64,000 bases of DNA from Aquimarina mycalae (GTDB lineage Bacteria > Bacteroidota > Bacteroidia > Flavobacteriales > Flavobacteriaceae): positions 372,001 to 436,000 of the forward strand of contig NZ_JARYGY010000004.1 of assembly GCF_029906345.1 (NCBI RefSeq), given 5' to 3'. The position numbers were made by a program, and so were the translations under genes. Shown piece after piece: positions 9,101 to 21,300 of this stretch. How positions within the stretch are numbered: the first letter of the stretch is position 1; every line of letters starts with the position of its first letter. Below the pieces are notes generated by a model. That model was given only the letters and a program-made list of their open reading frames with translations, was not told the DNA's origin and did not search any database.

Positions 9101-9305
9101 TTTCAAAAGAGAAAATTATTTTGAAAGAGGAATGACTAGACTTAAATCTCTAGGATTAGAGCCTAAGTTTTTCAGGAACCCAAAAGACAACTATATATAT
9201 GTTTATTTAGATAAGTTTGATAATCTTGATCAGGCAAAACAAAGCTTGTTCTCTAATGTCAACAATACATATGATGGAGATCTTTATATATTAAAAATAG
9301 AATAA
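6189..9305 (+). CDS. sprD: SprD-like protein: PorP/SprF barrel, helical rod, two SPOR-like domains
   Basis: The protein has 1038 residues. After a signal peptide (cleaved near LIYGQ), residues about 30-305 resemble the PorP/SprF outer-membrane barrel family: a short N-terminal helix region, FMFNPTFSL, and alternating strands with SIGVGANIVKAVSIGLTVEPGIGG. A basic patch (KRRRRR, near 307) leads into a charged helical stretch (325-510) and then 38 ARLAEE hexapeptides (513-740). A linker follows, and two related C-terminal domains start GYYLIGNVF (near 848) and GYYLITNIF (near 963). Each has a late strand (YVAIKYYSD, YVYLDKFDN) and resembles SPOR domains. I infer a barrel tied by a long rod to a periplasmic or peptidoglycan-binding end, or the reverse topology. 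It sits between SprC-like and SprB genes, with gaps of 3 and 59 bases. SprD is needed for SprB function in F. johnsoniae, as I recall. Confidence 0.65.
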   Translation: MIKRILFILICVTSLNLIYGQEGASNTSGVLPSDIPLHNSLKYNRFMFNPTFSLVRENKNSINIFNRNPRSSFNDNSQTYFLNYSARFEEKTGVGIGLFQQNVGIFRFFGATLNYAYNLELNRDMNFTFGVNLSYSQSSLKSNLDEAQVSDDVINNYENSSVFLLRPGVNFNYGNFDVGVSVGNLVAYNLTGSELLTDNFDYSGHVMYTTELDWREDNELRGMVYASKPGEQDLRYGGNVLFEIPKYGWAQLGYNSFYGGSIGVGANIVKAVSIGLTVEPGIGGEANASEFGSTWEFGLAYNFGREEKRRRRRGVSNPNYEARDSEIRRLKKEILQQNKLIRELQDTRGDSLSQAERTMNRLERSIQEAKEEEARQASKLALQREEEVKLLNKQAEELEAQKQLELEMAQKAEEEAAGRQAEEARIAAEEAEREAEAERQEAEAEAIAEKEELEAQKKLELELANKKAEEERIASQKKLELEMEEKKRQEESQKTLEREVAIQKDAEAEAEKARLAEEARLAEEARLAEEARLAEEARLAEEARLAEEARLAEEARLAEEARLAEEARLAEEARLAEEARLAEEARSAEEARLAEEARLAEEARLAEEARLAEEARLAEEARLAEEARLAEEARLAEEARLAEETRLAEEARLAEEARLAEEARLAEEARLAEEARLAEEARLAEEARLAEEARLAEEARLAEEARLAEEARLAEEARLAEEARLAEEARLAEEARLAEEAAQATEESPEDLDQIQQELDNSSRITNKLIATRDSLLTSTTNLDKRDFNKLLESLVNMSDEAEEIKNDNDPASSRRLTSKNRFIKFAEASRPEAKYATKYIPGYPEGYYLIGNVFRGGTYADSFTKKLKDLGFNDSQVILNPENQYQYVAIKYYSDKDEAAENYLNSIGNKYFGDMWILHIAKSRVESLKRLVQETRLIKDTVKDDTVLTESLSYIGGHNIQNGYYLITNIFKRENYFERGMTRLKSLGLEPKFFRNPKDNYIYVYLDKFDNLDQAKQSLFSNVNNTYDGDLYILKIE
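7725..8408 (+). repeat. 38 tandem 18-bp units encoding ARLAEE, organised in 54-bp triplets
   Basis: 684 bases make exactly 38 in-frame 18-bp units. Only two units change the protein: unit 13 (Leu to Ser, near 7947) and unit 23 (Ala to Thr, 8121). Synonymous variants give a higher-order period. The variant starting GCACGTTTAGC (GCGCGT once) recurs at 7761, 7815, 7869, 7923, 7977, 8031, 8085 and 8139, then after a 90-bp step at 8229, 8283, 8337 and 8391. Confidence 0.95.
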
Positions 9306-9364
9306 TGTATGTCAGCATTGTTATTAAAAATATTAAGTAAACTCAACCCCAAAAATAACAGCTT

Positions 9365-12300
9365 ATGAAACTAGCAGTACACATCAGATCAGCTGTAATA
9401 CTATTGACATTTTTATGCATTGGCATAAAAGGTCTAGTTGCACAAGAAGTACCTTTTACAACTCCTTTAGGTAATGCCAGTAGCCTTACCATAGAAGGAG
9501 ATTTGCAGATTATTTCGAACGCAATTACCGGTCTTAGTGGTGACCAGAGTGGTACGGGAAATGCATTTTTTATTGGAGACACAACCAATTATGATCCTAA
9601 TGATCCATATGATGGTGGTGCGTATAATGATCAACTGACACAGGATTATATTGACGTAGATAGTGACGCTTCAACATTTAGCTCCAGTAGTGCTGACTTC
9701 ACTGCGAGCTCAACTTGTGCACAAATAGCGTATGCAGGATTGTACTGGTCTGCTACCTATTATATTGATCGAGTAGATGCTGCCAATGGTAATGATGCAC
9801 CACAGTTATCTAATCTTCCATTACCAGATTCTAGACCAGATTTTAAAACGGTTAGATTAATGATGCCTGGTACTACGAATTATATTGACGTAACTGCTGA
9901 AGCTGGGGATGCAGGAACGATTTATGATGGATATAGAAATACTTCAACAAATCCTAATGACACTGCTAGTAATGATATTCCTTATGTGTGTTATGCCGAT
10001 ATTACTGCCGAACTACAATCTTTAGCAGACCCTGCAACAGGAGAAGCAAGAGCAGACGGAACCTATACAGTAGCCAATGTACGATCAGCTACTGGACTTA
10101 CAGAATCAGGTAGTGGTATTTCTGCGGGATGGGTGATGGTAATCATTTATGAAGACCCAACCTTATCAAGAAAATTCTTTAGTACAAATCATGGATTCTT
10201 AGAGATCGAATGTGAATCAACATCTGCCTTTGAGCTCGCACTTAACACTGGAACTTTTGCTGGCCAAGGAGTAAATCATACGCAAAATAACTTCAGCCCA
10301 GGAAGTGTATCAGTACCAAATTACCCTGCTTTATTGACAGCAGATTTAGTATTGGTAGACGATGGAAATGGTACTACAGATGATGGTTGTCAAGGTTTAG
10401 TGAATGCAGCAGCAGTAAATGGTAATATAGCTGTAATCAGAAGAGGTAGTTGTGCATTTACACAAAAGGTACTGAATGCTCAAAACGCAGGAGCAATAGC
10501 TGTTGTAATTGTGAATAATGATGGCGGAAATGGAACCCTTACTATGACAGGTAATGGTACTGGAATTACGATTCCAGCAGTGATGATTGGTAATATTAGT
10601 GGAAACAATATTATTACCGATATGACAGGGAATACGGTAAACGCATCGCTTACAGACAATTTGCCTGTGGGCTGTGTAAATCCTCCTGAAACATTTACAT
10701 ATACAGGATTCCAGACATTACCACCTCCTAATGATATTAGAGCTAGATTTGGAGTAGCTGCCTTAGAAGGAGATTTTGGGTTAGTAGGTGATGGATTAGC
10801 GATACAAGCTGCTCCTCTTGGAGGGTTTGAGATTCCTTTATCAGCGGATCCAGTAAATGGAGCAACTAACTTTTTTAATAGTTCTATTTCTGTAGATGGT
10901 AACTATAATACTGCCCGTAACCCTAATTCAGAAAATACATTAGGGTTTGATGCAGATATTTTTGATGTACCTAATACAGGTAATTCAGTAATCGGAAACA
11001 ATCAAACTCAAGTAGACTTTACTGCAAGTACAGAAGGGGATCGTTATCGAATTTTCTTAAACACATTTAGTATCGAAATTATAGAACCAGAACTATCTGT
11101 CTTTAAAAGAGTATTGGATATAAATGGTGTTGATATTACTGGAGGCGATGTAATATTGGGGCAACAGTTATTTTATGAAATTACAGTACAAAATACGGGT
11201 AACGAAAGTGTTACAAATGCTTTTATTGATGATATTTTGCCAGCTAATGTTGATTATGTTGGAGGCACTATTACTACCCCATCGGGAGTAACAGCTACGT
11301 TTACAAATGGAAATAGAGAAGTAAGGTTTGATTTTGCTGACAGTGTAGTAGAGCGTTTTGATGGGCCTTTAACCATTCGTTTTGGAGTTGAGGTAGTAAG
11401 TAGTTGTTCAGAACTACGAGATGCTTGTAGTAATGAAATTGAGAATATAGCTACGGCAACATATACAGGATTAATTTCTACAGTGACTAATTCTGGAGAG
11501 GATAGTGTATTAGGACAAGATGCTTGTAGTTTTGACATTGCAGGAGCTTCTAATTTCTTGATTAATTTAGATAGTTGTGATGGAAACTTTAGTGCATTTT
11601 TATGTACAGGTACATTAGATCTTACCGCAGGAGGAGGTTTTCCAAACTATGTCTGGACCGATTTAGGAACAGGTGCAGTTGTAGGTAATAGTCAAACATT
11701 AACAGTAAGTGCTGGAGGTGTATATAGAGTAGATAAAACAGGGAACCCTGATTGTGCCGATTTATTTGAAATCTGGACAGTTACCGCATTTAATACAGTT
11801 ACAAACCCTGTTATCGATATTGCAAATGATCCTACAGTAAATGGTAATATTAGAACTTGTCCTATTACGGGAGATGCTTTACCAGAGATATTTTTATGTG
11901 GGGCGACAGATTCTCAGTATCTGGATTCTGGATTTGTAGATGCTACCAACATTGTTTGGGAAAGATTAGATCCAGCAGCCTGTCCTGCAGTGACAAGAGA
12001 TGAGGATTGCCCAACATTAGACAGTACCTGTGATCCAGATTGGGTTCAGGTTGCTACAACTAGAGATTTTACAGTTACAGATGCAGGAGAATATAGAATA
12101 CGTGTAGAGTTTGATGGTAATTGTAATATAGATTTTTATTTCAATGTCTTTAAGAATAATTTCGAGCCTAATTTAGTAATCGTAAGAGATATCGTATGTA
12201 ATATTCCTGGAACATTACGAGTACAAAATTCTTCAACTGAATACGAATATCAACTAATCACACCTTTATCAGGTACAGTAATTGGATACCAAGCATCACC

Positions 12301-15300
12301 AGAATTTACAGGATTGACAGAACAAGGTACATATACCGTAAATGTTCGTCAGAGTAATGGTCTGCCTACGGCTTGTGTATTCCAAGCGACTCAGTTTATG
12401 GAGGAACTAGACTCGACAGTATCAATTACTCCTGTTAGTCCTTCTTGTCCAAGTGATCAAGGAGAGATTCAGATTCAGGTAACAGATGGTGATAGTAATT
12501 ATACCTATAATATTAGTAGTACAACCACTGCATTTACTGCAAGTGAAGGTCCAACAACTGATCCTAATCATATTTTTACAGGCTTAGATCCTGATGTATA
12601 TGATGTAGAGGTATTATCGTATGATGGAGAGTGTATCGATACACAACAGGTAACGATTAACACACCAGCTGCGTTTACTGCAACGGCAATTTTAGATGCA
12701 GATCTAAGCTGTACAGATGCAGAAATAAGAATTGAAGTAACAGGTGGTTCAGGAAACTTTGTATATTCTTTCCAAGGGAATCCAGCAAGTCAGCAAGGAT
12801 CAAACATATTTGTAATCACTGCGGACGGAACCTACACATTTACAGTAGCAGATACTACTACGGGTTGTACGATTGACACAAATTCTGTTACAGTAAATCC
12901 ATACACTGTTGTTGAGGCAACTGTTGCCGGTACAGATCCAATTTGTCCAAGTGGTTTAGGTTCTATTTTAGTTACTGTAACTGCTGGCGAAGGCCCATTT
13001 ACATATGACCTGGATGCAGGAACACAAGTTGTAACCAGTAACGCTACTACCCAAACATTTAGCAATATAACCATAGGAACTCATGTAATTAACGTTTTTG
13101 ATCGTTTCGGATGTGCCATAAACACGCCAATAAATGTTACGTTAACAGGAGCTACAGCAATAACAGCAGACATTGCCATTACAGATGATTATCGATGTGA
13201 TGCAACTGGTTCGCCATTTATTCCTGGAGAAATTACGGTTTCTAATCCACAGAATGGTAACGGAAATTATGAATATAGTATAGACGGAACGGATTTCACT
13301 AATACTACAGGTGTCTTTGGAGGCCTTACCGATGGTACATATACGTTATATATAAGAGACACAGATACAGCTGCATGTCCAGTTAATTTAGGAGATTTGA
13401 CTATTGATCCGTTAGCTACAGTTGATGATATAACATTTTCGGTTCCAGGAGCTTCTAATTGTGTTACTCAAAGTTTTAATATAACTGCTATAGGACAACC
13501 TGTTGGACCAACGTATACTTATAGCATAACTCCCGCACCTATATCAGGAAATTCAACTACAGGAGATTTTAGACTTCGAAGAGGTATAGTTTATACAATT
13601 ACTGCTACTAATACTGCTAGTGGATGTTCATATTCAGAAGATTTTAGTGAAAATGGTTTACCAGAGATACAAATCACGAGCTCAGTTCAGACAAATCCAG
13701 TAACATGTAATGGAGGAGGTGATGGAGAATTTTCTTTTACAGTAATCAATAGTACTTCTTTTGACTATACTATTACGGGCCCATCTACCAATATTACCGG
13801 TACAGCTTCTGGAGCTGATCCTATAACAACAGTCATAGGGTCATTACCTGCTGGAACTTACACCATTGATATTGTTGATAGAAGCATTACACCTCCCGCC
13901 AACAACTGTACAGATTCTGCACAGGTGACAATAACTGAACCAACGAATCCTATAACAATAGATACAGCAGTAGCTACAGATGCATTTTGTGGAAACCCTG
14001 TTGGTACTATTACAGTTACGGCTTCTGGTGGTCTTGGTAATTTTGTATATAGTTTAGATAATGTAACTTTCCAAACATCTAATGTGTTTACTGGTTTAGC
14101 TGCAGGTTCTTATACTGTTTATGTGAATGATGATAATGGAAATAACACATTGTGTACGGCTACAACTCCCGTGACTATTAATGCAACGGGTGTCCCAACA
14201 CTTGCACTTGCAGGTGGTGATCTATGTTATGATACTACGAATGCCGCAAGTAGAGAAATTACAATTACAGGAGGAGTAGGGCCATATACGTATAGTGTTA
14301 ATGGCGGAGGACCAGTTGCAGTAGCGACAACTCCAACCTTTACGATTCCTAATCTTACACCAGGTAGTTATAGTGTAGTGGTCACTGATAGTAATAGTTG
14401 TGTTTCTGCTCCAATAAATTTTGATATCCAACCACAACTTACTATTACTGCCAACCTAACAAAAGATATTACATGTGCACCAAATGCAGATGCGACTATA
14501 GAGTTTGTAATAACAGGAGGAAACGGAACCAATGTAATTGATATAATTCGAGATGGAACTGTAATAGAAGCAAATTATACAGGAGGTTCTCCTTATTCTA
14601 CAAGTGTAGGTGGAACCTACGAAATTAGAGTAACGGATGCAGAAAATTGTACAGCAACTTCTGCTCCAATAGTAGTAAACCCTTATATACCATTAGCGGC
14701 TACAGCAGTAGGTACAGATCCTTTCTGTCCTGCTGATCCAGGTTCTATTCTGGTTACAGTGACAGCTGGAGATGGGCCTTATACATATGACTTAGATGGT
14801 GGAGCGCAAACAGTAACTATTGCTGCCAACACATATACATTCAATAATGTAGCAATTGGTGCGCATACAATTACCGTAAGTGATCCTCTAGGGTGTGTAT
14901 TGAGCCCAGCATTGAATGTTACAATTACTGCACCAACTCCGATTACTGCGACGCCAACCCTTACTCAAGACTATAGTTGTGATGCCGCAGGAACTGGCTT
15001 TATTTTTGGAACAATAACGATTACTGGTGCTGCCAATGGTAATGGAAGTTATGAATATAGTATAGACGGAACGGATTTCACTAATACTACTGGGGTTTTC
15101 ACTGGTTTAACAGATGGAACCTATACATTATACATCAGAGATACGAATACAGCTAGTTGTCCAGTTACATTAGCGCCTCAAATTACTATTGATCCATTAC
15201 AAGAAGTAACGGATCTTGATTTCACGTTGGGTCAGGTACAATGTCCTGCATTGGAATCTACTGTAGTGGTTGCTGCAACAGGAACTAATGGACCTAGTAC

Positions 15301-18300
15301 TTTTGAATATCGTATTTCTGCACCTGCAGGAAGTGTAACGGTATTTAGTATAAATGACACCTATAATTTGGCAGCAGGAGATACTTATACTTTCGAAGCA
15401 AGAACGACTGCAGATGGTTGTATCTATACAGAGGATATTACGATTGACAATATAGACGCAATTGTAGTAAATGGAACTGCAACAGCAGAACCTACTTGTA
15501 ATGCAGATACAGATGGCTCTCTTTCTTTTGAAGTTACTGGTGTTGATTTAACAGCTACCACTTATAGCTATACGGTTACTGGTGGAAATGTACCAATTGC
15601 ACCAATTAATGGTGCTGGTGAAACTGCTTCTACAATATCGGATGCAACAGTTGCAGCTTTAGGAAACTTAGGTGCAGGAACCTATACAATTACAGTAACA
15701 GACGATATTACTAATTGTATGGCTACAGATACCGTTATTATTAATGAGCCTACAGTTCTTGGTTTTACAGAAGTGGTTGATGCTGCTGATTGTGGAGCAA
15801 GTACAGGAATTATTACGATAACAGCCTCTGGAGGTAGAGGAGGATATGAATATGAATTACGTGATGCTGCAGGCGTTGTAGTTTTAGTAGCATACCAAGC
15901 TAGTGATGTATTTACAGGATTAGCTGGAGGAACATATACTGTTTTTGTTCGTGATGGTAATAGTGCTGCTGCTTGTGAGTTTTCACGTCAGGTTATTGTG
16001 GGACAAACATCACCTGGTTCGATACTAGCTGTGACAGGAGGGGATGCTTGTTATGATACTACAAATCAAGCCAGCCAGTGGATTACCATTACAGGAGGAG
16101 TAGGACCATATACCTATATTTTAGATGGAAATGCTCCAGTGGCTGTTACCCTCTTAGCACCACCTAATCCGGCAAATACTTTTGAAATAACAGGATTAAC
16201 TCCTGGTACATATAGTCTTTTTGTAAATGATGTAAACAATTGTTCTACACCAGCGATTAATTTTACAATTGCTGATGAGTTAACGATTGCGGCTTCTTTA
16301 ACTCAAGATTTAACTTGTATTATTGGTAATGAAAATGCTATTATAGATATTACTACGACTGGTGGTAACGGAGGAAATACTTTTGAACTTAGTACCAATG
16401 GAGGTGCATATGTGGCTTATGGAGGACCTTTCCCATTTACAACACTAACCGCTGGAACTTACCAATTTAGAGTTACTGATGCGGCTGTGCCAACAGCTTG
16501 TCAGGCAGAAACTGCAATAATAACAGTTACGCCTGCACCTGCACCGGTAGCAACAGTAGTTCCTACGGATATTTTCTGTAACGGAGATACAACAGGTATT
16601 ATTACATTTACTATTGATACGACAGTTGGAACAGGTCCTTATGAGACAAGTATAGACAATGGAGGTACTTTTTCTTCGCAAACTGTATATTCTGGACTTG
16701 CAGCTGGAACGTATAACTATGTGGTAAGAGATGCTAAACAATGTACACTTACAGGTACTGTAACGGTTGATGAACCCGATGCGATCACTGCAGATATACG
16801 AGCTACTCCTGTGAGTTGTGCTGGAGGGACATTTTCTTATGGTACCGTTATTGTTGAGAATGTTGCTGGGGGTACCACAGGTGCTATAGGATATACATAT
16901 ACATTATTTAATTCAGATGGAACATTGGTAACCGCTGCAAGTGCTTTACCTGCAGTATTTACTACTGGAAACACTGTAACCACGACTGTTGATAATTTTA
17001 CTTTTGGAGAAGTTAATTTTGGAACTTATTATATTACTGTAGAGGATGAAAATAGTTGTTTAATTACTACTAGTACTGTTACAGTATCGAGTCCACCAGA
17101 TGATTTAGATATTGTATTTGAACCAGGACCTTCGGATTGTAATGCTACAGGAGCAGTATATGATATTGCAATTGTTAATGGAGCCAGTCCATATCAGATA
17201 AGACTAGTAGGTGAACCAGCACCTCTAGGTACTTTTAACCTTACTAATGGATTAGCAACTAATTTTCCTGGTCCTCCATTTATTCCTGATGCTTCAGTTG
17301 GAGGAAACTTACATAGATTTACTGGTTTATTGTTTGGTGTTTCTTATATAGTGGAGATTCAAGATGCTGGAGGGTGTATTTATAGAGAAACATTGGCACC
17401 GCAGACAAATGTTGCCTCGCCAACAGTAACATTAGATACTTTAAGTAATATTAGTTGTAATGGCCTTACCGATGGATCTATTACAGTAGATGTTACAGCT
17501 TTTGCAGGTGTTGGCTTGCAATGGGAGTTATTCAATAGTGCTACAGGAGCTTCTATATTAACAAATAACGACGCTGCGGCTACAGATCCTTATTCGTTAA
17601 ACATACCAAATCTAGGTATTGGTAATTATACTTTAGCTGTTGCTACCCCAACAGATCCTTTCTGTACGGGAACGATTAACTTTAGTATTACAGAACCACC
17701 TTTATTAGAACTTGTTTTCATATCGCAAACTGCTGCTAATTGTAACATTGATGCAGAAGTAGTAGTGAATGGTCAAGGAGGAACTCCACCATATCAATAT
17801 GCTGCTGTTTTGGATGGAGCGGCTGCTCCTGCAATCGGTGCTTATGGTCCAAGTAGTACATTAGTATTAGATCCAGCTTTAGGATTAGATTGGGATATTT
17901 ATGTTATTGATTCTAGTGTAACAGTTGCGGCTCCAGGTTTTTGTTCTGCAGGTCCGTTGGATGTTAGTATAGTAGAGACACCTGATCCAGTTTTTACAAG
18001 TGTTCCTAATTTTGTAGATGACCCTTGTACATTTGATAATGATTATACACTTACAGTACTTGCAACTGGCTCAACAGCATTAGAGTTTGGTATTGATGAT
18101 GGAGATACTGGAACTGCAGATGCTCCAGTATTTGTTGCGGGAACTCCAACAGGAAACCCTAATGAATATACCTATACATATACTATAGCAGGACCAAGTG
18201 TTGATCAGTATACACTTACTGTTAGAGATGCTAATGGATGTTTTGATACAGACGATATTATAGTATATGAAGAACTGATAGTGGATGCAGATTTCTCTAC

Positions 18301-21300
18301 AGAACCTAACTGTACAGATGCCGATGGTCAAATTACAGTTACCGTAACTGGTGGATCTGACTTCACAGTAAATCCTGGAAACTTTACTTTTGTACTGACA
18401 GGATCAGATAGTGGAGGATCACCAGTTGGTCCTATATCACAAACGGGAGCAGGAGGAAACATTTTCACGCTGGTTTCTGTAGGAACATATACTGTTACAG
18501 TTACTGATATAGGGATTGGACCTGCGCCTGCGGGTTGTTCTGCAAGTGATGATGTGTCAAGAGTAATACCTAATAATCCAACGGTAGTTGCTACTCCTAC
18601 AAATACATTGTGTGTAGGCGCAACTGATGGATCCATATTGGTAACTACACCAGTTGGACCAGATACCCCATATACTTATCAGTTATTTGATTTTACAGGA
18701 GGAGTTCAAGGTTTACAGATAGGACCAGACCAAACAGATGATCCGTTATTTGATGGGTTAGGAGATGGAGAATATTTGGTAATTGTTACTTCTACAATTA
18801 ATGGTTGTACTGCACAAGATGATGCAACTATTGTTGATCCTAGTCAAGTGATGGCAACTCCATCTCAAAACACATATAGCTGTGCAGCTGATAATAGCGA
18901 AGTATTCCCTGATATTACTATTGATATTGTAGACGGAACACCTCCTTATACGATTTCTTATACTGGGCCTAGTATTACTGTTACGAATCAACCAGTCACA
19001 GGAACACAGTTTATTATTGATGCTGATGTTGCAGGTAATTATGATATTACAGTTACAGATAGTAATAATTGTCCGTTTGTAATACCAACAGTTGTTGTTC
19101 CTGCGTTCCCAGCAATTACAGGAGAAACGGTAGTAAGAGATGCTACAGCTGTGAATTTAGGTGCAATTTCTTGTGATAACCCAGAAACAGTATTGGTTTC
19201 TATAGCCGATGATGGTTTAGGTACAGGAGATTATATTTTTGAAGTACTTGAGACAGGTGCAATTGTGGATACTGCTTTATTGGATTTAGATGCACAGTTT
19301 ACTTTACCTGACGTTGGTATTTACACATTTGAAATTACCGATGAGAGAACAGGATGTTCAGTTACGACTACTTATGAAGTGATGCCGTTTGATACAATAG
19401 CAGCTACTTTGAACTTAGTTACTGATGTCTTATGTTTTGGTGATACTTCAGGAGAAGTTAACCTTAATATAACAGGGTATACAGGAACATATAATTATAC
19501 AGTTACCAATACAGTTACAAGTACAGTTACTGCAACTGGGGCTGGAGATACAGCAGTATCTAACCCATTATTAATTGGTACTTTGCTAGCAGGAACATAT
19601 GAAGTTACAGTAGAAGCATTAGATGCGCCTTTCTGTGATGAGACTACGAATAGAGCTACTATTGCACAACCTGCAGAATTAACATTAGATTTCTTAAGTG
19701 CTACTACTGCTAACTGTAATGAAGCACTATCAGATGTAGTTGTAGATGCGGATGGTGGAGTTGGACCATATAATTATGCGTATGTAGCTGGAGTTCTGCC
19801 ACAACCGAACCCAGGAACATTCCCTGAATCGGATACCTTTAGTTTAGACCCTCTAGTGAGTTTAAATTGGGTAGTATTTGTTCAGGATGCTAATGGATGT
19901 ATCGTTTCTACTCAAATAGCAATTCCAGCACCGACGCCAGATCCAGTATTAGATCCAATACCTCCTTTTGTTGATGATGCGTGTAATTTTGATAATGACT
20001 ATACGTTTACTGTAACAGCATCTGGTTTTGGACAATTAACATATCAATTGGATGCAGGAGTTCCAGAACCTGGAAACGTAAGTAATACAGAACATCAATT
20101 TATGGTTACTGGACCTGGAACGTATACAGTTACAGTGTATGATGGTAATAACTGTCCATCTAATCAAGAAAGTATAACAGTACTTGAAGAACTTATAGTA
20201 GATGCGACTTTTACTACAGATCCAACTTGTTTAGACGCTAATGGAACCATTACCGCGACTGTGACGGGAGGTTCTGGAGGAGTTATTACTTATACTTTAG
20301 AAGATTTAGGGCCACCAGTATCCGTCTTTGCAACGAATACTACAGGAGTATTTATAAATGTTCCTGCTGGTGATTATAGAGTAATCGCGTTAGATCCAGG
20401 AGCAAGTGCTGCGGGATGTACAGATGATTTCTTGATTTCATTTGATGTACCAGAGGAACCAATATTAGTATTAGAAGAAAATGAACCAGTATCGTGTATT
20501 GGAGATAGCGACGGATTTATATTAGTAAGCCTACAAACAGGAACAGATGGCGATAGTCCTTTTGTTTACGAATTATATGATTTCACAGGAGGAATACAGG
20601 GAGCATTATTACAAGGGCCTCAAACTGATGATCCATTGTTTGATGGATTGGCTGCAGGAGATTACCAAGTAATAGTTACTTCTGCCAATTCTTGTGTAGA
20701 CACATTAGAGCCAATTACTATTGCGAGTCCTACTCAGGTAACGGCGACTGCTTCACAAAACACATATAGTTGTGACCCTACGGATAATAGTGAAATATTC
20801 CCAGACATTACTGTTGATATTGTGGATGGAACACCTCCATATTCGATATCATATACAGGTCCTGGTATTACAGTTACGAATCAACCAGTAACAGGAACAC
20901 AGTTTATTATTGACGCGGATGTATCTGGTAACTATGATATCACTGTTTTTGACGATAATAATTGTTCATTTGCAGTTCCAACAGAAGTAGTAAATCCTTT
21001 CCCAATAATGACCAATCCTACGGTTACTTTAGTGGATAGAATTACTTGTGATGCTCCAAATGCTGAGGTTGTAACTGTTTCAGTAGATAGAATTACTGGT
21101 AATGTAGCTGGATTTGAGTTTGATGTTCTTCCTGTTGGAGGAACGGATGTACAAACTGTACCTGAAGATGTTTCTGGTACAACAACCGCTACTGTGAATC
21201 TACCAGCTGTTGGAAATTATGTGATTAGAATTACTGATCTTGATACAGGATGTTATATAGATACTGCTCCATATGAAGTAGCTCCATTCGACACTATTAT

